This document shows positions 34,798 to 42,690 of a stretch of 64,000 nucleotides of DNA, one piece after another. A model generated the notes under the pieces. The model was not told where the DNA came from. It searched no databases and saw only the letters and a list, made by a program, of their open reading frames with translations. The stretch covers positions 310,001 through 374,000 of the forward strand of contig CAVVVI010000004.1 of the NCBI GenBank assembly GCA_963751795.1, written 5' to 3'. Positions within the stretch are counted from its first letter, which is position 1. Each line of letters opens with the position of its first letter. The DNA comes from BOG-908 sp963751795 (GTDB lineage Bacteria > Pseudomonadota > Alphaproteobacteria > Acetobacterales > Acetobacteraceae). The position numbers were made by a program, and so were the translations under genes.

Positions 34798-36321
34798 TCA
34801 TTCTCGGATGCCACGTCTTTTTCGTTCTTGGGCACGATCCTGTGCAGCAGCGCCGGGCTCGTAGAACCGCCCATCGGCCTTACGCGGCCCTTGCTCCCAA
34901 CCCAGCCGATGGAGTGCTGCCCCAATCCGGCGCTGATCAGCCGTTCCTAGTTTTGTCGTCTCCATCTGCAAAGCTAAGCGCGCCACCATCAAAACGGTGC
35001 ACCTCGCCTCGATCATCGTCCTGTTCTGCCAAACCACTGTTCTAGGCTCGTCCTGAAGCCCGTCCAGCCACTCGCTAATCGCATCCTCCCATGCATCGGC
35101 CTCGTATCGCGCTGCCTGCTCTTTGGCGATGTGCTCAGCCTCGAAAGCGCTATCTGGCCACCATGGATTGCCGGCCTTGAACCACGCATCTGCTTCCGCG
35201 AAGAGCTGCGCACGGTCCCGGCTTAGCGCCTCAGTGTTGATCGATCCTACCGTGACCGGCCAGAAGCGTCGGCCGCCGGTTTCGTCGCGAAGATACAATC
35301 GCGCATTGGTGGTGCCAATGAACACACACTGGCGCGGTTCGACTACCTCACTGTGTCCATAAGAAGGCCGGTATCGTTCGATCGGCCGGGTTATGAATGC
35401 TTTGAGAGCGGCGGCCTCGGCTTTTTGGAGCGCCGAGAGCTCGGCCACCTCGATCAACCATCGTCCATTCAAATGTTGCGACACGTCCTTACCGGCCCGT
35501 ATGTCGGGCAGGCTGTCGGAGAAGTATTCTCCCCCGAGGATTGCGCAGGCCGTAGACTTGCGGGCGCCTTGCGGGCCTTCCAGAACGAGAGCGTAATCGC
35601 ATTTGCATCCAGGCTTGCGAACGCGCGCTATCATCGAAGTCAGAAACAGCGTGCCGATATTGGTGGAGTAGGGACTCTCGACCGCGCCAAGATAGACGGT
35701 AAGCCAATTCGCTAGCCTATGTGTGCCATCCCATTCCAAGCCGTCGAGCCATTGCCTGACGGGATGAAAGGAAAGTTCTCGCGCGCGGGCGTCCACCGCC
35801 TGGCGAGTGGTAGTGCTGGCGACTGACTGAAGCCCTTCTTTTTGGAGCCATTCCTGAAGCGCGGTATAGTCCTCATCGCGTATCGGGCGAGGGTGGAAGC
35901 CGCCACCGTCCAGCTGCGCTCCCGGAACGGGTTGCATCAGGATCGGCAATCGCAGCATTTCATCATAGCGGACGATTGACGCCACGCGCGGGTCGTCACG
36001 CATTGGCAGGAAGGTGTTTACGAGGTTTGAGCGTACCTCACCCTGCTGCGTGAGTTGGCACTTGCTCAACCATGGGCGGCCAGTGTTGGCCATTTCCTGC
36101 GCTCGCATCGACCGTTGATGCGCTTGCACCTCCTTGTCGAGAGCGGTGACGCTGATCCCCAGCGCCTTGGCTTCCGACCTTCGAGTCCGATCGTATTCCA
36201 GCGCATCTAGTCGAGCGAGGCGAAGAACCGCGCTTGCATCAGTGAGCAAGCTGCCGCGTTCCGTGCTCTGACTTTCTTTCGCGGCGAGCAGCTTATCGTA
36301 GTGCGGGGCGGCGTCCATCAT
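34798..36321 (-). CDS. VapE/VirE-family P-loop helicase (replication initiator)
   Basis: A 507-residue protein of the virulence-associated E family, found in phages and satellites together with a primase. The ATPase core has Walker A LVLEGPQGARKSTACA, then RWLIEVAELSAL (Walker B position), the sensor VFIGTTNARLYLRDETGG and the arginine finger in GGRRFWPVTVG. The N-terminal region (residues 1-170) is helical. The start overlaps the primase stop (TGATG). The C-terminal 90 residues look like a winged-helix region (ALHRLGWEQGPRKADGRFYEP) that could bind the iterons immediately beyond the stop. Confidence 0.85.
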   Translation of the reverse strand: MMDAAPHYDKLLAAKESQSTERGSLLTDASAVLRLARLDALEYDRTRRSEAKALGISVTALDKEVQAHQRSMRAQEMANTGRPWLSKCQLTQQGEVRSNLVNTFLPMRDDPRVASIVRYDEMLRLPILMQPVPGAQLDGGGFHPRPIRDEDYTALQEWLQKEGLQSVASTTTRQAVDARARELSFHPVRQWLDGLEWDGTHRLANWLTVYLGAVESPYSTNIGTLFLTSMIARVRKPGCKCDYALVLEGPQGARKSTACAILGGEYFSDSLPDIRAGKDVSQHLNGRWLIEVAELSALQKAEAAALKAFITRPIERYRPSYGHSEVVEPRQCVFIGTTNARLYLRDETGGRRFWPVTVGSINTEALSRDRAQLFAEADAWFKAGNPWWPDSAFEAEHIAKEQAARYEADAWEDAISEWLDGLQDEPRTVVWQNRTMIEARCTVLMVARLALQMETTKLGTADQRRIGAALHRLGWEQGPRKADGRFYEPGAAAQDRAQERKRRGIRE

Positions 36322-37109
36322 GCCGCGCTCTCAAATGGATTGTCTTTGCCACGTTGCAGACCAGACGCAATGGTGAGCTTTGCATTTTCCTCGTCAACCT
36401 TCTTGCCGCCTGCCGCAAGAACGGCTTGGAGTAAAACCTTCTCAGCTTCCTCAAAGGCAATTCCGCGGTTCAGGAGCCCACCGATCACGCAGCTCGCACC
36501 TCGCAAGGTGTAGTGGCGCTGGCCAGCACTGGCGCTGCTCACCTTATCGAGCCAACGCTGCATAACACGCCGCGCATGTGTGTTCCCTTCGATGACAGGA
36601 GCATCGCGTGTCGCACCGGCCGTCTGCTTGGGTTGAGGTCGGGCAATGCGGCCGAGCCAGCCGGGCCAATGCCTCGCAGGCACTCTCTTCACGATGGAGC
36701 CGCCGCAACCTGCCCAGGCGATCGCGTAGCCCCCTTCCCCACGCACATCCACGCCAGGTGCGATTGCGGACTCAGAGTTTCGCATCCCCGGCCAATGCTT
36801 AAAGAAAAGGTGCGTGCCGCCGCTGCGTGTCCGAACCGTCAAAGTCTCGCCCAGATGCCCGAGATGGTGCGCAAGCCACACGTCCCCACCGTGCCTCGGG
36901 TCGATGTCGAGCAGGTCTAGGCCACTTGCCGGACCAGTCGGAAAGCCGATCAGCGGGCCGGGCCGTTCACGCCAGAGCGCGATGAGCTCTGCTGTGTCTA
37001 CCGTCGCATCTTTGAAGCCATGCCTTGTGCACGGTCGCTTTTTAGCGTTGCACGGGAACACTGGGATGCCGCGAGCAGCAAGGCGCAGGGCGTAGGGCGG
37101 CGGTTTCAT
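36318..37109 (-). CDS. Bifunctional DNA primase/polymerase (prim-pol)
   Basis: A 263-residue AEP-superfamily primase. Catalytic acid residues lie in GLDLLDIDPRHGGD, and the third motif in TVRTRSGGTHLFFKHWPG. The N-terminal GIPVFPCNAKKRPCTRHGFKDAT is the standard opening of the family, and FPTGPASG matches the motif before the acids. It would lay down primers at the element's origin for the VapE helicase, to which it is coupled by a TGATG overlap. Its own start overlaps the 101-residue gene by 4 bp. Confidence 0.88.
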   Translation of the reverse strand: MKPPPYALRLAARGIPVFPCNAKKRPCTRHGFKDATVDTAELIALWRERPGPLIGFPTGPASGLDLLDIDPRHGGDVWLAHHLGHLGETLTVRTRSGGTHLFFKHWPGMRNSESAIAPGVDVRGEGGYAIAWAGCGGSIVKRVPARHWPGWLGRIARPQPKQTAGATRDAPVIEGNTHARRVMQRWLDKVSSASAGQRHYTLRGASCVIGGLLNRGIAFEEAEKVLLQAVLAAGGKKVDEENAKLTIASGLQRGKDNPFESAA

Positions 37110-37411
37110 CGCAGCGCCTCCAGCCGGTAACCACGTGCCAGAAATTGTGCTTTGCGTCTCAGAAACGGGCGAAGATCGGCCAATCTCTCAGCGTGCAAAG
37201 TGATCGGCAGCTTTTCGGCCAAATAGACCTCAAAAGCAGCATCATCGAGGACAACCAGGCCGCAGCCCTGATCGATCAAGAACAGACCCGCCAAACCTGT
37301 GTCGGGCAACGGCCCGTCACCGGGCACAAGCGCCAGGGCAAACGGGAAGCCGGGTGGGTTCCGAATAGCTTGTGCTGTGCCGGCGATGTAAACGCTTTCA
37401 GGGAGCGACAT
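37106..37411 (-). CDS. Small hypothetical protein in the replication operon
   Basis: A 101-residue protein MSLPESVYIAGTAQAIRNPP with a strand-rich middle (GLFLIDQGCGLVVLDDAAFE) and a basic C-terminal helix (LRPFLRRKAQFLARGYRLE). It shares short overlaps with its neighbours on both sides and is therefore translated with the primase. No family recognised. Co-location suggests a part in replication or its control. Confidence 0.6.
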   Translation of the reverse strand: MSLPESVYIAGTAQAIRNPPGFPFALALVPGDGPLPDTGLAGLFLIDQGCGLVVLDDAAFEVYLAEKLPITLHAERLADLRPFLRRKAQFLARGYRLEALR

Positions 37412-37641
37412 TACGCCACCCTCCGCAACGGCCGTGCCGGAAACCGATCGCCGCCAACCGCCCGGAGCTGATTGGGCTGCAGCCGCTGATACTCGGTCAG
37501 CAGGTTTAGGATCGCGGGCAAGCCGCCGATGCGGCCGGCCAACTCGGCCAGGAACTCAGCCTCAGCACGCGCGCCAAGGCGATGAAGGTGCTCGACCCCG
37601 CGTTGAAGGCGGAGGCGGTCGTGGGGGTGTAGGTTTGTCAT
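37411..37641 (-). CDS. Small helical hypothetical protein
   Basis: A 76-residue protein MTNLHPHDRLRLQRGVEHLH with helices around FLAELAGRIGGLPAILNLL and an Arg-rich tail. Its stop abuts the start of the 101-residue gene. The pattern HLHxLGARAxAEFLxELxxxIGGxPAI is one I associate with short proteins in Acetobacteraceae prophages, but no function is known to me. About 130 bp of non-coding DNA separate it from the AlpA gene. Confidence 0.6.
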   Translation of the reverse strand: MTNLHPHDRLRLQRGVEHLHRLGARAEAEFLAELAGRIGGLPAILNLLTEYQRLQPNQLRAVGGDRFPARPLRRVA

Positions 37642-37772
37642 TGCGTGTCCTCTGTTCGGACACGGTGGGCTTGAAATCGTGAGACGTGCTGCGGTATCTA
37701 GCCGGGTGTCGAGGCCTGCAAGAATAGTTCAGCGAGCCGTCACGGGTTGCCCTCCGTGGCGGTTTTCGCGTT

Positions 37773-38027
37773 CTAGGCTGCGGCTTTCGAGGTGACGCGT
37801 TCGGCCTGCCAGCGCCGCAAGTCACCCAGGCGCCAGTAATTGCGCCGATTCATCTGCATGGGGCGCGGAAACATTACCCGCTCGTCACGCATCCAGCGCC
37901 AGATGCACATATCCGACACGCCTCCGACACGAGCGCGGATCTGCTTGCTGGTGAGCAAGACATCTTCGTCACCTGCTTCCTGGTGGGTGACTAGGGGAGC
38001 AGCGCTGTCCATGATCCGTTGCTTCAT
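37773..38027 (-). CDS. AlpA-type DNA-binding regulator/excisionase
   Basis: An 84-residue protein from the ATG at 38027 (MKQRIMDSAAPLVTHQEAG), which has GGAGG 5 nt upstream. The MerR-like winged helix is VLLTSKQIRARVGGVSDMCI, then WRWMRDERVMFPRPMQMN and YWRLGDLRRWQAER. AlpA proteins act as excisionases or as activators of integrase and replication genes in P4-like and PICI satellites. It lies between the integrase module and the replication genes, all on the same strand. The GGGTAAC clusters at both ends are candidate targets. Confidence 0.85.
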   Translation of the reverse strand: MKQRIMDSAAPLVTHQEAGDEDVLLTSKQIRARVGGVSDMCIWRWMRDERVMFPRPMQMNRRNYWRLGDLRRWQAERVTSKAAA

Positions 38028-38154
38028 ACTGCCTCCGTTTGAACCTGTGATCGCTGGTGCGGTCGGGTTAACGCAGACTGATTGAGAGCAAGCGGACGTG
38101 GCTGTCCAAGGGAGGATAGCCACAATACGAATTTTCCTAGATCAAGGACGGGAG

Positions 38155-38883
38155 CTACAGGCCGATCAATTGCCCGCTCGGATGGCTTGAGAGCGCTTTG
38201 CGTACTTGATCGGGAGTGAATGATCGCTGTTTTTGGGAGGCGCCTCTACCAACAGTAATGCGAAGCGACCGGTTCAGGGCTTCAACTATAAAACCGATTG
38301 CGGGTGAACTGACACTTTTGAAGCTATACTCCTTACTTTGTCGGATCGCTATGGCGCGTAAGCGATAGGCAATAAGAAGTGCGTCATCATGCCAAAACGT
38401 CCATTTGCGGTGTACCGGCGCAGTGTCGTCCTGAACCGTCTTTCTAGCTCTAGTAACGGCCCTTTGTAGTCGCTCCAGTTCCCAAAGGAACGCCGGGACC
38501 GAGATTCTAAGCTTTGGGCTACCCAGCGTCTCGTCCGAGGTGAGCGCCACTTTGGTCTCCGCAATAGCTAGGGGCAACGAAGCTTCTAGGTCCTGTAACG
38601 CTTTCTGCGTTGTCTTCAGTGGATAGCTTTCCGGCATCGCTTCTCTGGGCGGAACCGTCACTCGAATAAGATTAAGGTCAGCAAGAAAGTCGCTGAGGTC
38701 CTCGCTTTGAGCCGGAATCTTGTATTTTTCAAACCACTCTTTGATTTCTGATGCGGTTATAGCATCTCCCTCTTGCCTGATATTTTTGCGTAGCTTGGCA
38801 GCTTTCAAGTAAAGAACAGGATTGCCATTCGGCTGTCGGCCAAATTCATAGATACGCGTCGGCTTGACGAGAGTAAGCGTCAC
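38155..38883 (-). CDS. Unknown protein coupled to the integrase, possible cargo
   Basis: A 242-residue protein from the GTG at 38883, overlapping the integrase stop by 4 bp (GTGA). It begins MTLTLVKPTRIYEFGRQPNG and contains KAAKLRKNIRQEGDAITASE, KEWFEKYKIPAQSEDLSDFL and WELERLQRAVTRARKTVQDD. It is mostly helical, basic, lacks membrane segments, and is visibly less GC-rich than its neighbours, suggesting separate acquisition. I recognise no family. Genes in this slot of satellites and prophages often encode superinfection exclusion or other anti-phage functions; that is inference from position only. Confidence 0.65.
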   Translation of the reverse strand: MTLTLVKPTRIYEFGRQPNGNPVLYLKAAKLRKNIRQEGDAITASEIKEWFEKYKIPAQSEDLSDFLADLNLIRVTVPPREAMPESYPLKTTQKALQDLEASLPLAIAETKVALTSDETLGSPKLRISVPAFLWELERLQRAVTRARKTVQDDTAPVHRKWTFWHDDALLIAYRLRAIAIRQSKEYSFKSVSSPAIGFIVEALNRSLRITVGRGASQKQRSFTPDQVRKALSSHPSGQLIGL

Positions 38884-40220
38884 GCCCGCAACGCCACTAC
38901 GTTGGCACTGCTCGAAACTAGCCGCTCCAGGTAAGCTCCCCACTGCTCCAGCGCGTGCCTTTTCTCCGCAAGATATTCGTAGCGGTTATACACCTGCCCG
39001 GTGACGCCCTTGCTGGAATGGTTCAGCACCTTGCCGATGAGAAACTCTGGCGTGCCCAGACGGCCCATTTCGGTTGCAGCGGTGCGACGCAGATCGTGCA
39101 GCGTCCAGCCGAGTGCCGGATCAGCCCCGGCATCTGCGCGAGCCTTCGCCACCTTGGCGTCGATGGCGTCCTTCGCCCGTGAGAAGCCGCTGACCGGCGC
39201 AGCGCCATCGGATGTGAACACATAGGCGCTCGGCTTGGTGGTGCCGTTAGCTGTGACAGACATGCGGGGGATCGTCGCCAGAAGGTCAAGCGCCGGCTGT
39301 GACAGCGGAACAACGTGCCCCCGGCCGGCCTTGGTCGCGTCAGCCGACAAAGTCCAAGTCTTTGCGGCCAAGTCGAGATCGTCCCAACGCATGCCGGCCA
39401 CCTCGGACCGGCGCTGGGCCGTCAACAGCAGCATGCGGAACAGTCCTCCGAATGGGATACCGGCGCCGACGAACAGCGGCCACAGCTCGCGGATTTCCTC
39501 TGCCGTTAGGGTGCGGTCCCGCGACGTTTCCTCGCCCGGTCGCTCAACGGACGTGCAAGGGTTCACTTCCACAAGCCCGCGGCGCAACGCCCAGCTGAAC
39601 ATGGCACGCACTGCCGCAAGCACACGATTCGCAGCCACTGGCCCGCCTGCCGGGCGCTTTGCCTTGGGGGCTGCCCTGGCACCGTCCGGAGCCTCCTTAG
39701 CCGCTACGGCATCGAGCAGCGCGATCACGTCCCTGCGGGTGATGCTCGCCAGGTCGCGATCCCGCCAGCGAGGCAGCACATGGTTCTCGAAATTGGCCTT
39801 TGTGCCGTCCAGGTAGCCTTTTGCCAGTGGCTTGCCTTTCTTGCCCTTCATTCCTGACGACAAGAACTTCGTTACCGTAGTGTCCACGGTGTCCCGCTTA
39901 CGCTCGCCCTCGGCTTTGATGGCGGCGCGCTCAACGGCCGGGTCCACCCCGCGCGCAACTAGCAGCAGCGCGTCGCCGGCTTGTTTGCGGGCATCACCCA
40001 GACCCAGCGCAGGGTAGGGCAGGGAGAGGGTGAGGCGCTTTTGCGCGCCTGCGTGCCGATAGAACAGCACCCAGCTTTTCCGGCCTTCCGGTGTGCGGGG
40101 GGTCGGACCAGCCACCCTCAATCCAAAGCCGGGCAAAGTCGCGTCAAAATACTCTACCCGCTCGCCTGGTTGCGCCTTGAACTTCTGCACCGCGGCATCG
40201 GTCAGTTTGAGCGTCGGCAT
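38880..40220 (-). CDS. int: Tyrosine-family site-specific integrase
   Basis: A 446-residue P4-type integrase. An N-terminal arm-binding DUF4102-like domain (MPTLKLTDAAVQKFKAQPGE and DATLPGFGLRVAG) precedes the core-binding domain. Catalytic residues are visible: Arg in LLTAQRRSEVAGMRW, His-x-x-Arg in TLHDLRRTAATEMG, His in VLNHSSKGVTGQVY and the nucleophile Tyr in YNRYEYLAEKR. It integrates the element into tRNA-Lys. The ATG at 40220 is preferred to an upstream start at 40247 because family members begin at MPTLKLTD. It lies 160 bp from attR. Confidence 0.95.
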   Translation of the reverse strand: MPTLKLTDAAVQKFKAQPGERVEYFDATLPGFGLRVAGPTPRTPEGRKSWVLFYRHAGAQKRLTLSLPYPALGLGDARKQAGDALLLVARGVDPAVERAAIKAEGERKRDTVDTTVTKFLSSGMKGKKGKPLAKGYLDGTKANFENHVLPRWRDRDLASITRRDVIALLDAVAAKEAPDGARAAPKAKRPAGGPVAANRVLAAVRAMFSWALRRGLVEVNPCTSVERPGEETSRDRTLTAEEIRELWPLFVGAGIPFGGLFRMLLLTAQRRSEVAGMRWDDLDLAAKTWTLSADATKAGRGHVVPLSQPALDLLATIPRMSVTANGTTKPSAYVFTSDGAAPVSGFSRAKDAIDAKVAKARADAGADPALGWTLHDLRRTAATEMGRLGTPEFLIGKVLNHSSKGVTGQVYNRYEYLAEKRHALEQWGAYLERLVSSSANVVALRA

Positions 40221-40236
40221 GTCTCGTGCCCCCCGT

Positions 40237-40305
40237 GGGTAGCACATGGGTAACAGCTACCCACCGTTATGCCATGTTACCCGCGGTTGGTAACATGGCA
40301 TAACG
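40237..40305. promoter_or_regulatory. Integrase-upstream site cluster: GGGTAAC repeats and a 17-bp palindrome
   Basis: Holds GGGTAGC (40237-40243), GGGTAAC (40248-40254) and its near-inverse GCTACCC (40256-40262), then a perfect inverted repeat: CGTTATGCCATGTTACC (40265-40281), loop CGCGGTT, GGTAACATGGCATAACG (40289-40305). Each arm of the palindrome contains the same GGTAAC core seen at attL. It is probably the binding region for integrase arms and/or AlpA, overlapping the integrase promoter, which would couple recombination and integrase expression. Confidence 0.65.
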
Positions 40306-40383
40306 TTTGAAGGCTTTGCAAGAGGATAAGCGGCTCTGGAGCGGGGTAGATGCTAAGACTGTTATGCCCGGTTAGGCCTGAAA

Positions 40384-40436
40384 ACGAGACTTTTAATCTT
40401 GGGGTCGTGGGTTCGATTCCCACCGGGCTCACCAAT
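40384..40436 (+). other. attR: right 53-bp direct repeat
   Basis: Exact second copy of 25625-25677, without the tRNA 5' half, so it is not a functional tRNA. Host sequence resumes at 40437; about 100 bp later the glycan operon ends (stop at 40535). Confidence 0.95.
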
Positions 40437-40534
40437 CGCTTTGAAGCCGGTTGCGTGCCGCAAGTTGGGGCGCTGCACTCGATCTTTTCACATCGACGCG
40501 CCGGCGCATCGTTGCCGTGGCAGCGTCGTTTCCG

Positions 40535-41620
40535 TTACGACAACGCCGTTTGCGGCTGCAGGATGTCAGCCAGGTTCGCTTCGAGCGCCAGGGCGCGGTG
40601 GCGGGCGGTGTGGGCGCCCAGCACGCGGCGGCGGGCGGCTTGGCCCAGCGCCAGGCGGCGGGGTTCGGGCCAGGCGAGGTGGTCGAGGATCTGCTCGGGG
40701 GTGTGGGCCACTGCGATCTCGGTGCCGACGGCCAGGATGCTGTCCAGGCCGGGCCAGGCGTCGCTGAGGATGGGGGTGGCGCAGGCTGCCGCCTCGAACA
40801 GGCGCACGCTGGGGCTGTAGCCGGCGGCGATCATGTCGGCGCGCGTCACGTTCAGCGTCCAGGCCAGGCTGTTGTAGAAGGCGGCGTGTTCGGCCGGCGG
40901 GAGGTGCTCGAGGCGCTCCACGTTGTCGGGCCAGGTGATGGTGGCGGGGTATTGCGGGCCGGCGACGACGAAGCGCAGGGCCGGGGCGCGGCGGGCGGGC
41001 TCGATGAGCAGGCGTTCGAGGGCGGGCTGGCGATCGGGGCTGTAGGTGCCGAGATAGCCGAGCTGCCAGCGCGGCGAGGGGCGGTGCGGATCGGGGGCGT
41101 AGAGCGCGGGATCGACGGCGCAGAACAGCGCGCGGGCGGCGCGCGCGCCGTAGCGGTCTTCCAGCAGGCGCAAAGTGGGCCCGCCGGTGAACGAGAGATA
41201 CAGGTCGAACAGCGGGATGGTGTCGGCCGAGACGTAGCTGGCCTCGTTGCGGGCGAGCATTGCGAGCGTGACGGGCGTGTCGATGTCGTAGAAGGCCAGC
41301 GTGCGCGCCCAGGGGCGGACGAGGCGGGTGGCGGCGATGCCGTCCACCACGTAGGAGCCGATGATCACGAGATCGGCGCGCGCGATGTCGGGCCGCCAGC
41401 GGTGGAGGTCGTCCACCTCGTCGTAGAAGGCCAGCGTGCAGAAATCGGGCGATTGCAGGTCGCGGTGCTGCGCGTACCAGGGGCGGTCGCATTCGAGGAA
41501 CAGGATCGTGTGGCCGCGCGCGGCGAGCGCGCCGAGCAGCGCGCGGTAGGTGGTGGCGTGGCCGTTGCCCCAGGAGGAGCTGAGCGACAGGCCGATGACC
41601 ACGATGCGCAGCGGGGTCAT
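40535..41620 (-). CDS. CgeB-like glycosyltransferase (GT-B), paralogue 1
   Basis: A 361-residue GT-B enzyme beginning MTPLRIVVIGLSLSSSWGNG. The N-terminal half resembles the DUF3880/CgeB type and the C-terminal half the Glyco_trans_1_2 family: LGYLGTYSPDRQPALERLLI, then LNVTRADMIAAGYSPSVRLF and EAAACATPILSDAWPGLDSI, the donor-binding EAAAC-type loop. It would transfer a sugar from an activated donor in the cytoplasm. The start overlaps the previous gene stop by 4 bp. It is the last gene of the operon, with its stop about 100 bp from attR. Donor and acceptor are unknown. Confidence 0.8.
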   Translation of the reverse strand: MTPLRIVVIGLSLSSSWGNGHATTYRALLGALAARGHTILFLECDRPWYAQHRDLQSPDFCTLAFYDEVDDLHRWRPDIARADLVIIGSYVVDGIAATRLVRPWARTLAFYDIDTPVTLAMLARNEASYVSADTIPLFDLYLSFTGGPTLRLLEDRYGARAARALFCAVDPALYAPDPHRPSPRWQLGYLGTYSPDRQPALERLLIEPARRAPALRFVVAGPQYPATITWPDNVERLEHLPPAEHAAFYNSLAWTLNVTRADMIAAGYSPSVRLFEAAACATPILSDAWPGLDSILAVGTEIAVAHTPEQILDHLAWPEPRRLALGQAARRRVLGAHTARHRALALEANLADILQPQTALS

Positions 41621-42690
41621 GCGGCGGCGACCTGCGCCAGCAGGGCATCCACCTCTGCCGCGCGCTGCGCGTAAGTGTGCTGGGCCAGGCAGCGCGCGCG
41701 GGCGGCCTGCCCTATGGCGCGGGCGCGGGCGGGGGTGAGGCCGGCCAGGTGCTCGGCCACGTCCTGGCCGTCGCGCGCCACCAGGATTTCGGTGTCGGGG
41801 GCCAGGAACATGGCGATGCCCTCCCAGGCATCGGTGATCAGGCACGCGCCGGCGCCGGCGGCCTCGAACACGCGGGTGGCGGGCGAGAAGCCCACTTCGG
41901 CCATGCTGTCGCGTGCCACGTTGAGAACGGCGAGCGCCGAGCAGTTGAGCGCGTTGTGCGCGGCGGTGGGCACGTGGCCGATGCGGGTGATGTTGGCGGC
42001 CATCGGCTTGTCGGCCCAGCCATTGCCGCCGAGCAGGAAGCGGCGCTGCGGCAGGGCGGCGGCCGGCGCCAGGAAGAAGGCTTCCACGCGGGCCTCGCGG
42101 TCGGGCAGCCGGTTGGCGAGGAAGCCGAGATCGGCGGCGTAGGCCGGGTCGGCGGGCACCGGGTGGTGGGTGGCGGGATCGAGGCCGTTATAGATCGGCA
42201 CGCAGCGCCGGGCGCCCAGCGCGTGGTAGGCGTCGACCACCGGCGGGCCGCCGCCATAGGTCAGCACCAGGTCGAAGCCGGGCAGGCCGCGGCGCAGCAC
42301 GTGGTCGGGCGCGGCGCGCAATGTGGCCAGCGTGGCGGGTGCGTCCACGTCCCAGAAGATGCGCAGCGCGCCGGGGCGGGCCTGGGCGAGCACGCCGGAT
42401 ACCAGCTCGTCGTCGAACACGCCGACGCCGCTGGCTTTGACCACCACATCGGCCGCGCCGGCCTGGGCGAGCACGCCGGCGAGCCCCTCCGGGGTCGCGG
42501 GATAGACGACGACGCGGGCCCAGTCCGGCGGCTCGATGTCGCGATGGGCCTGCCGGTCGAAGGCGTCGGGCTCGTAGAAGGTGATGGCGTGGCCGTAGCC
42601 GGCCAGGGCCTGCAGCAGGCCGCGATAATAGGTGGCGGCCCCGTTCCAGTAGCTCGACAGCAGGCTGGAGCCGTAGAAGGCGATGCGCAT
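41617..42690 (-). CDS. CgeB-like glycosyltransferase, paralogue 2
   Basis: A 357-residue protein starting MRIAFYGSSLLSSYWNGAAT, with FDLVLTYGGGPPVVDAYHAL, LGFLANRLPDREARVEAFFL, LNVARDSMAEVGFSPATRVF and EAAGAGACLITDAWEGIAMF. Aligned by eye it shares its order of motifs with paralogues 1 and 3, so the three arose by tandem duplication. It overlaps both neighbours by 1-4 bp. GT-B fold; sugar specificity cannot be read. Confidence 0.8.
   Translation of the reverse strand: MRIAFYGSSLLSSYWNGAATYYRGLLQALAGYGHAITFYEPDAFDRQAHRDIEPPDWARVVVYPATPEGLAGVLAQAGAADVVVKASGVGVFDDELVSGVLAQARPGALRIFWDVDAPATLATLRAAPDHVLRRGLPGFDLVLTYGGGPPVVDAYHALGARRCVPIYNGLDPATHHPVPADPAYAADLGFLANRLPDREARVEAFFLAPAAALPQRRFLLGGNGWADKPMAANITRIGHVPTAAHNALNCSALAVLNVARDSMAEVGFSPATRVFEAAGAGACLITDAWEGIAMFLAPDTEILVARDGQDVAEHLAGLTPARARAIGQAARARCLAQHTYAQRAAEVDALLAQVAAA

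Larger units (their letters stand above)
25625..40436. mobile_element. Integrated phage-satellite-like element at tRNA-Lys (about 14.8 kb)
   Basis: Bounded by a perfect 53-bp direct repeat (25625-25677 and 40384-40436) that spans the tRNA-Lys anticodon loop, T-arm and CCA end. A tyrosine integrase lies at the right end. Gene order on the minus strand from the right: integrase, 242-residue unknown, AlpA regulator, two small unknowns, prim-pol, VapE helicase, iteron region, small-terminase-like, large terminase, SpoVG-like, two unknowns, hub-like, tape measure. The left end holds cargo genes and a ribbon-helix-helix regulator. Portal, capsid, protease and tail tube are absent. All frames look intact and base composition is less GC-rich than the host. 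It is either a satellite or a cut-down prophage. Confidence 0.9.

Noticed and set aside
25600..40436. A CRISPR array or cas locus near the Cas2-like gene
   Set aside because: No spaced direct repeats of suitable length and no Cas1 or effector gene anywhere in the window.
40381..40440. A second tRNA gene at the right end of the element
   Set aside because: Only the 3' half of tRNA-Lys is present, with no D-arm or 5' acceptor strand; it is attR.
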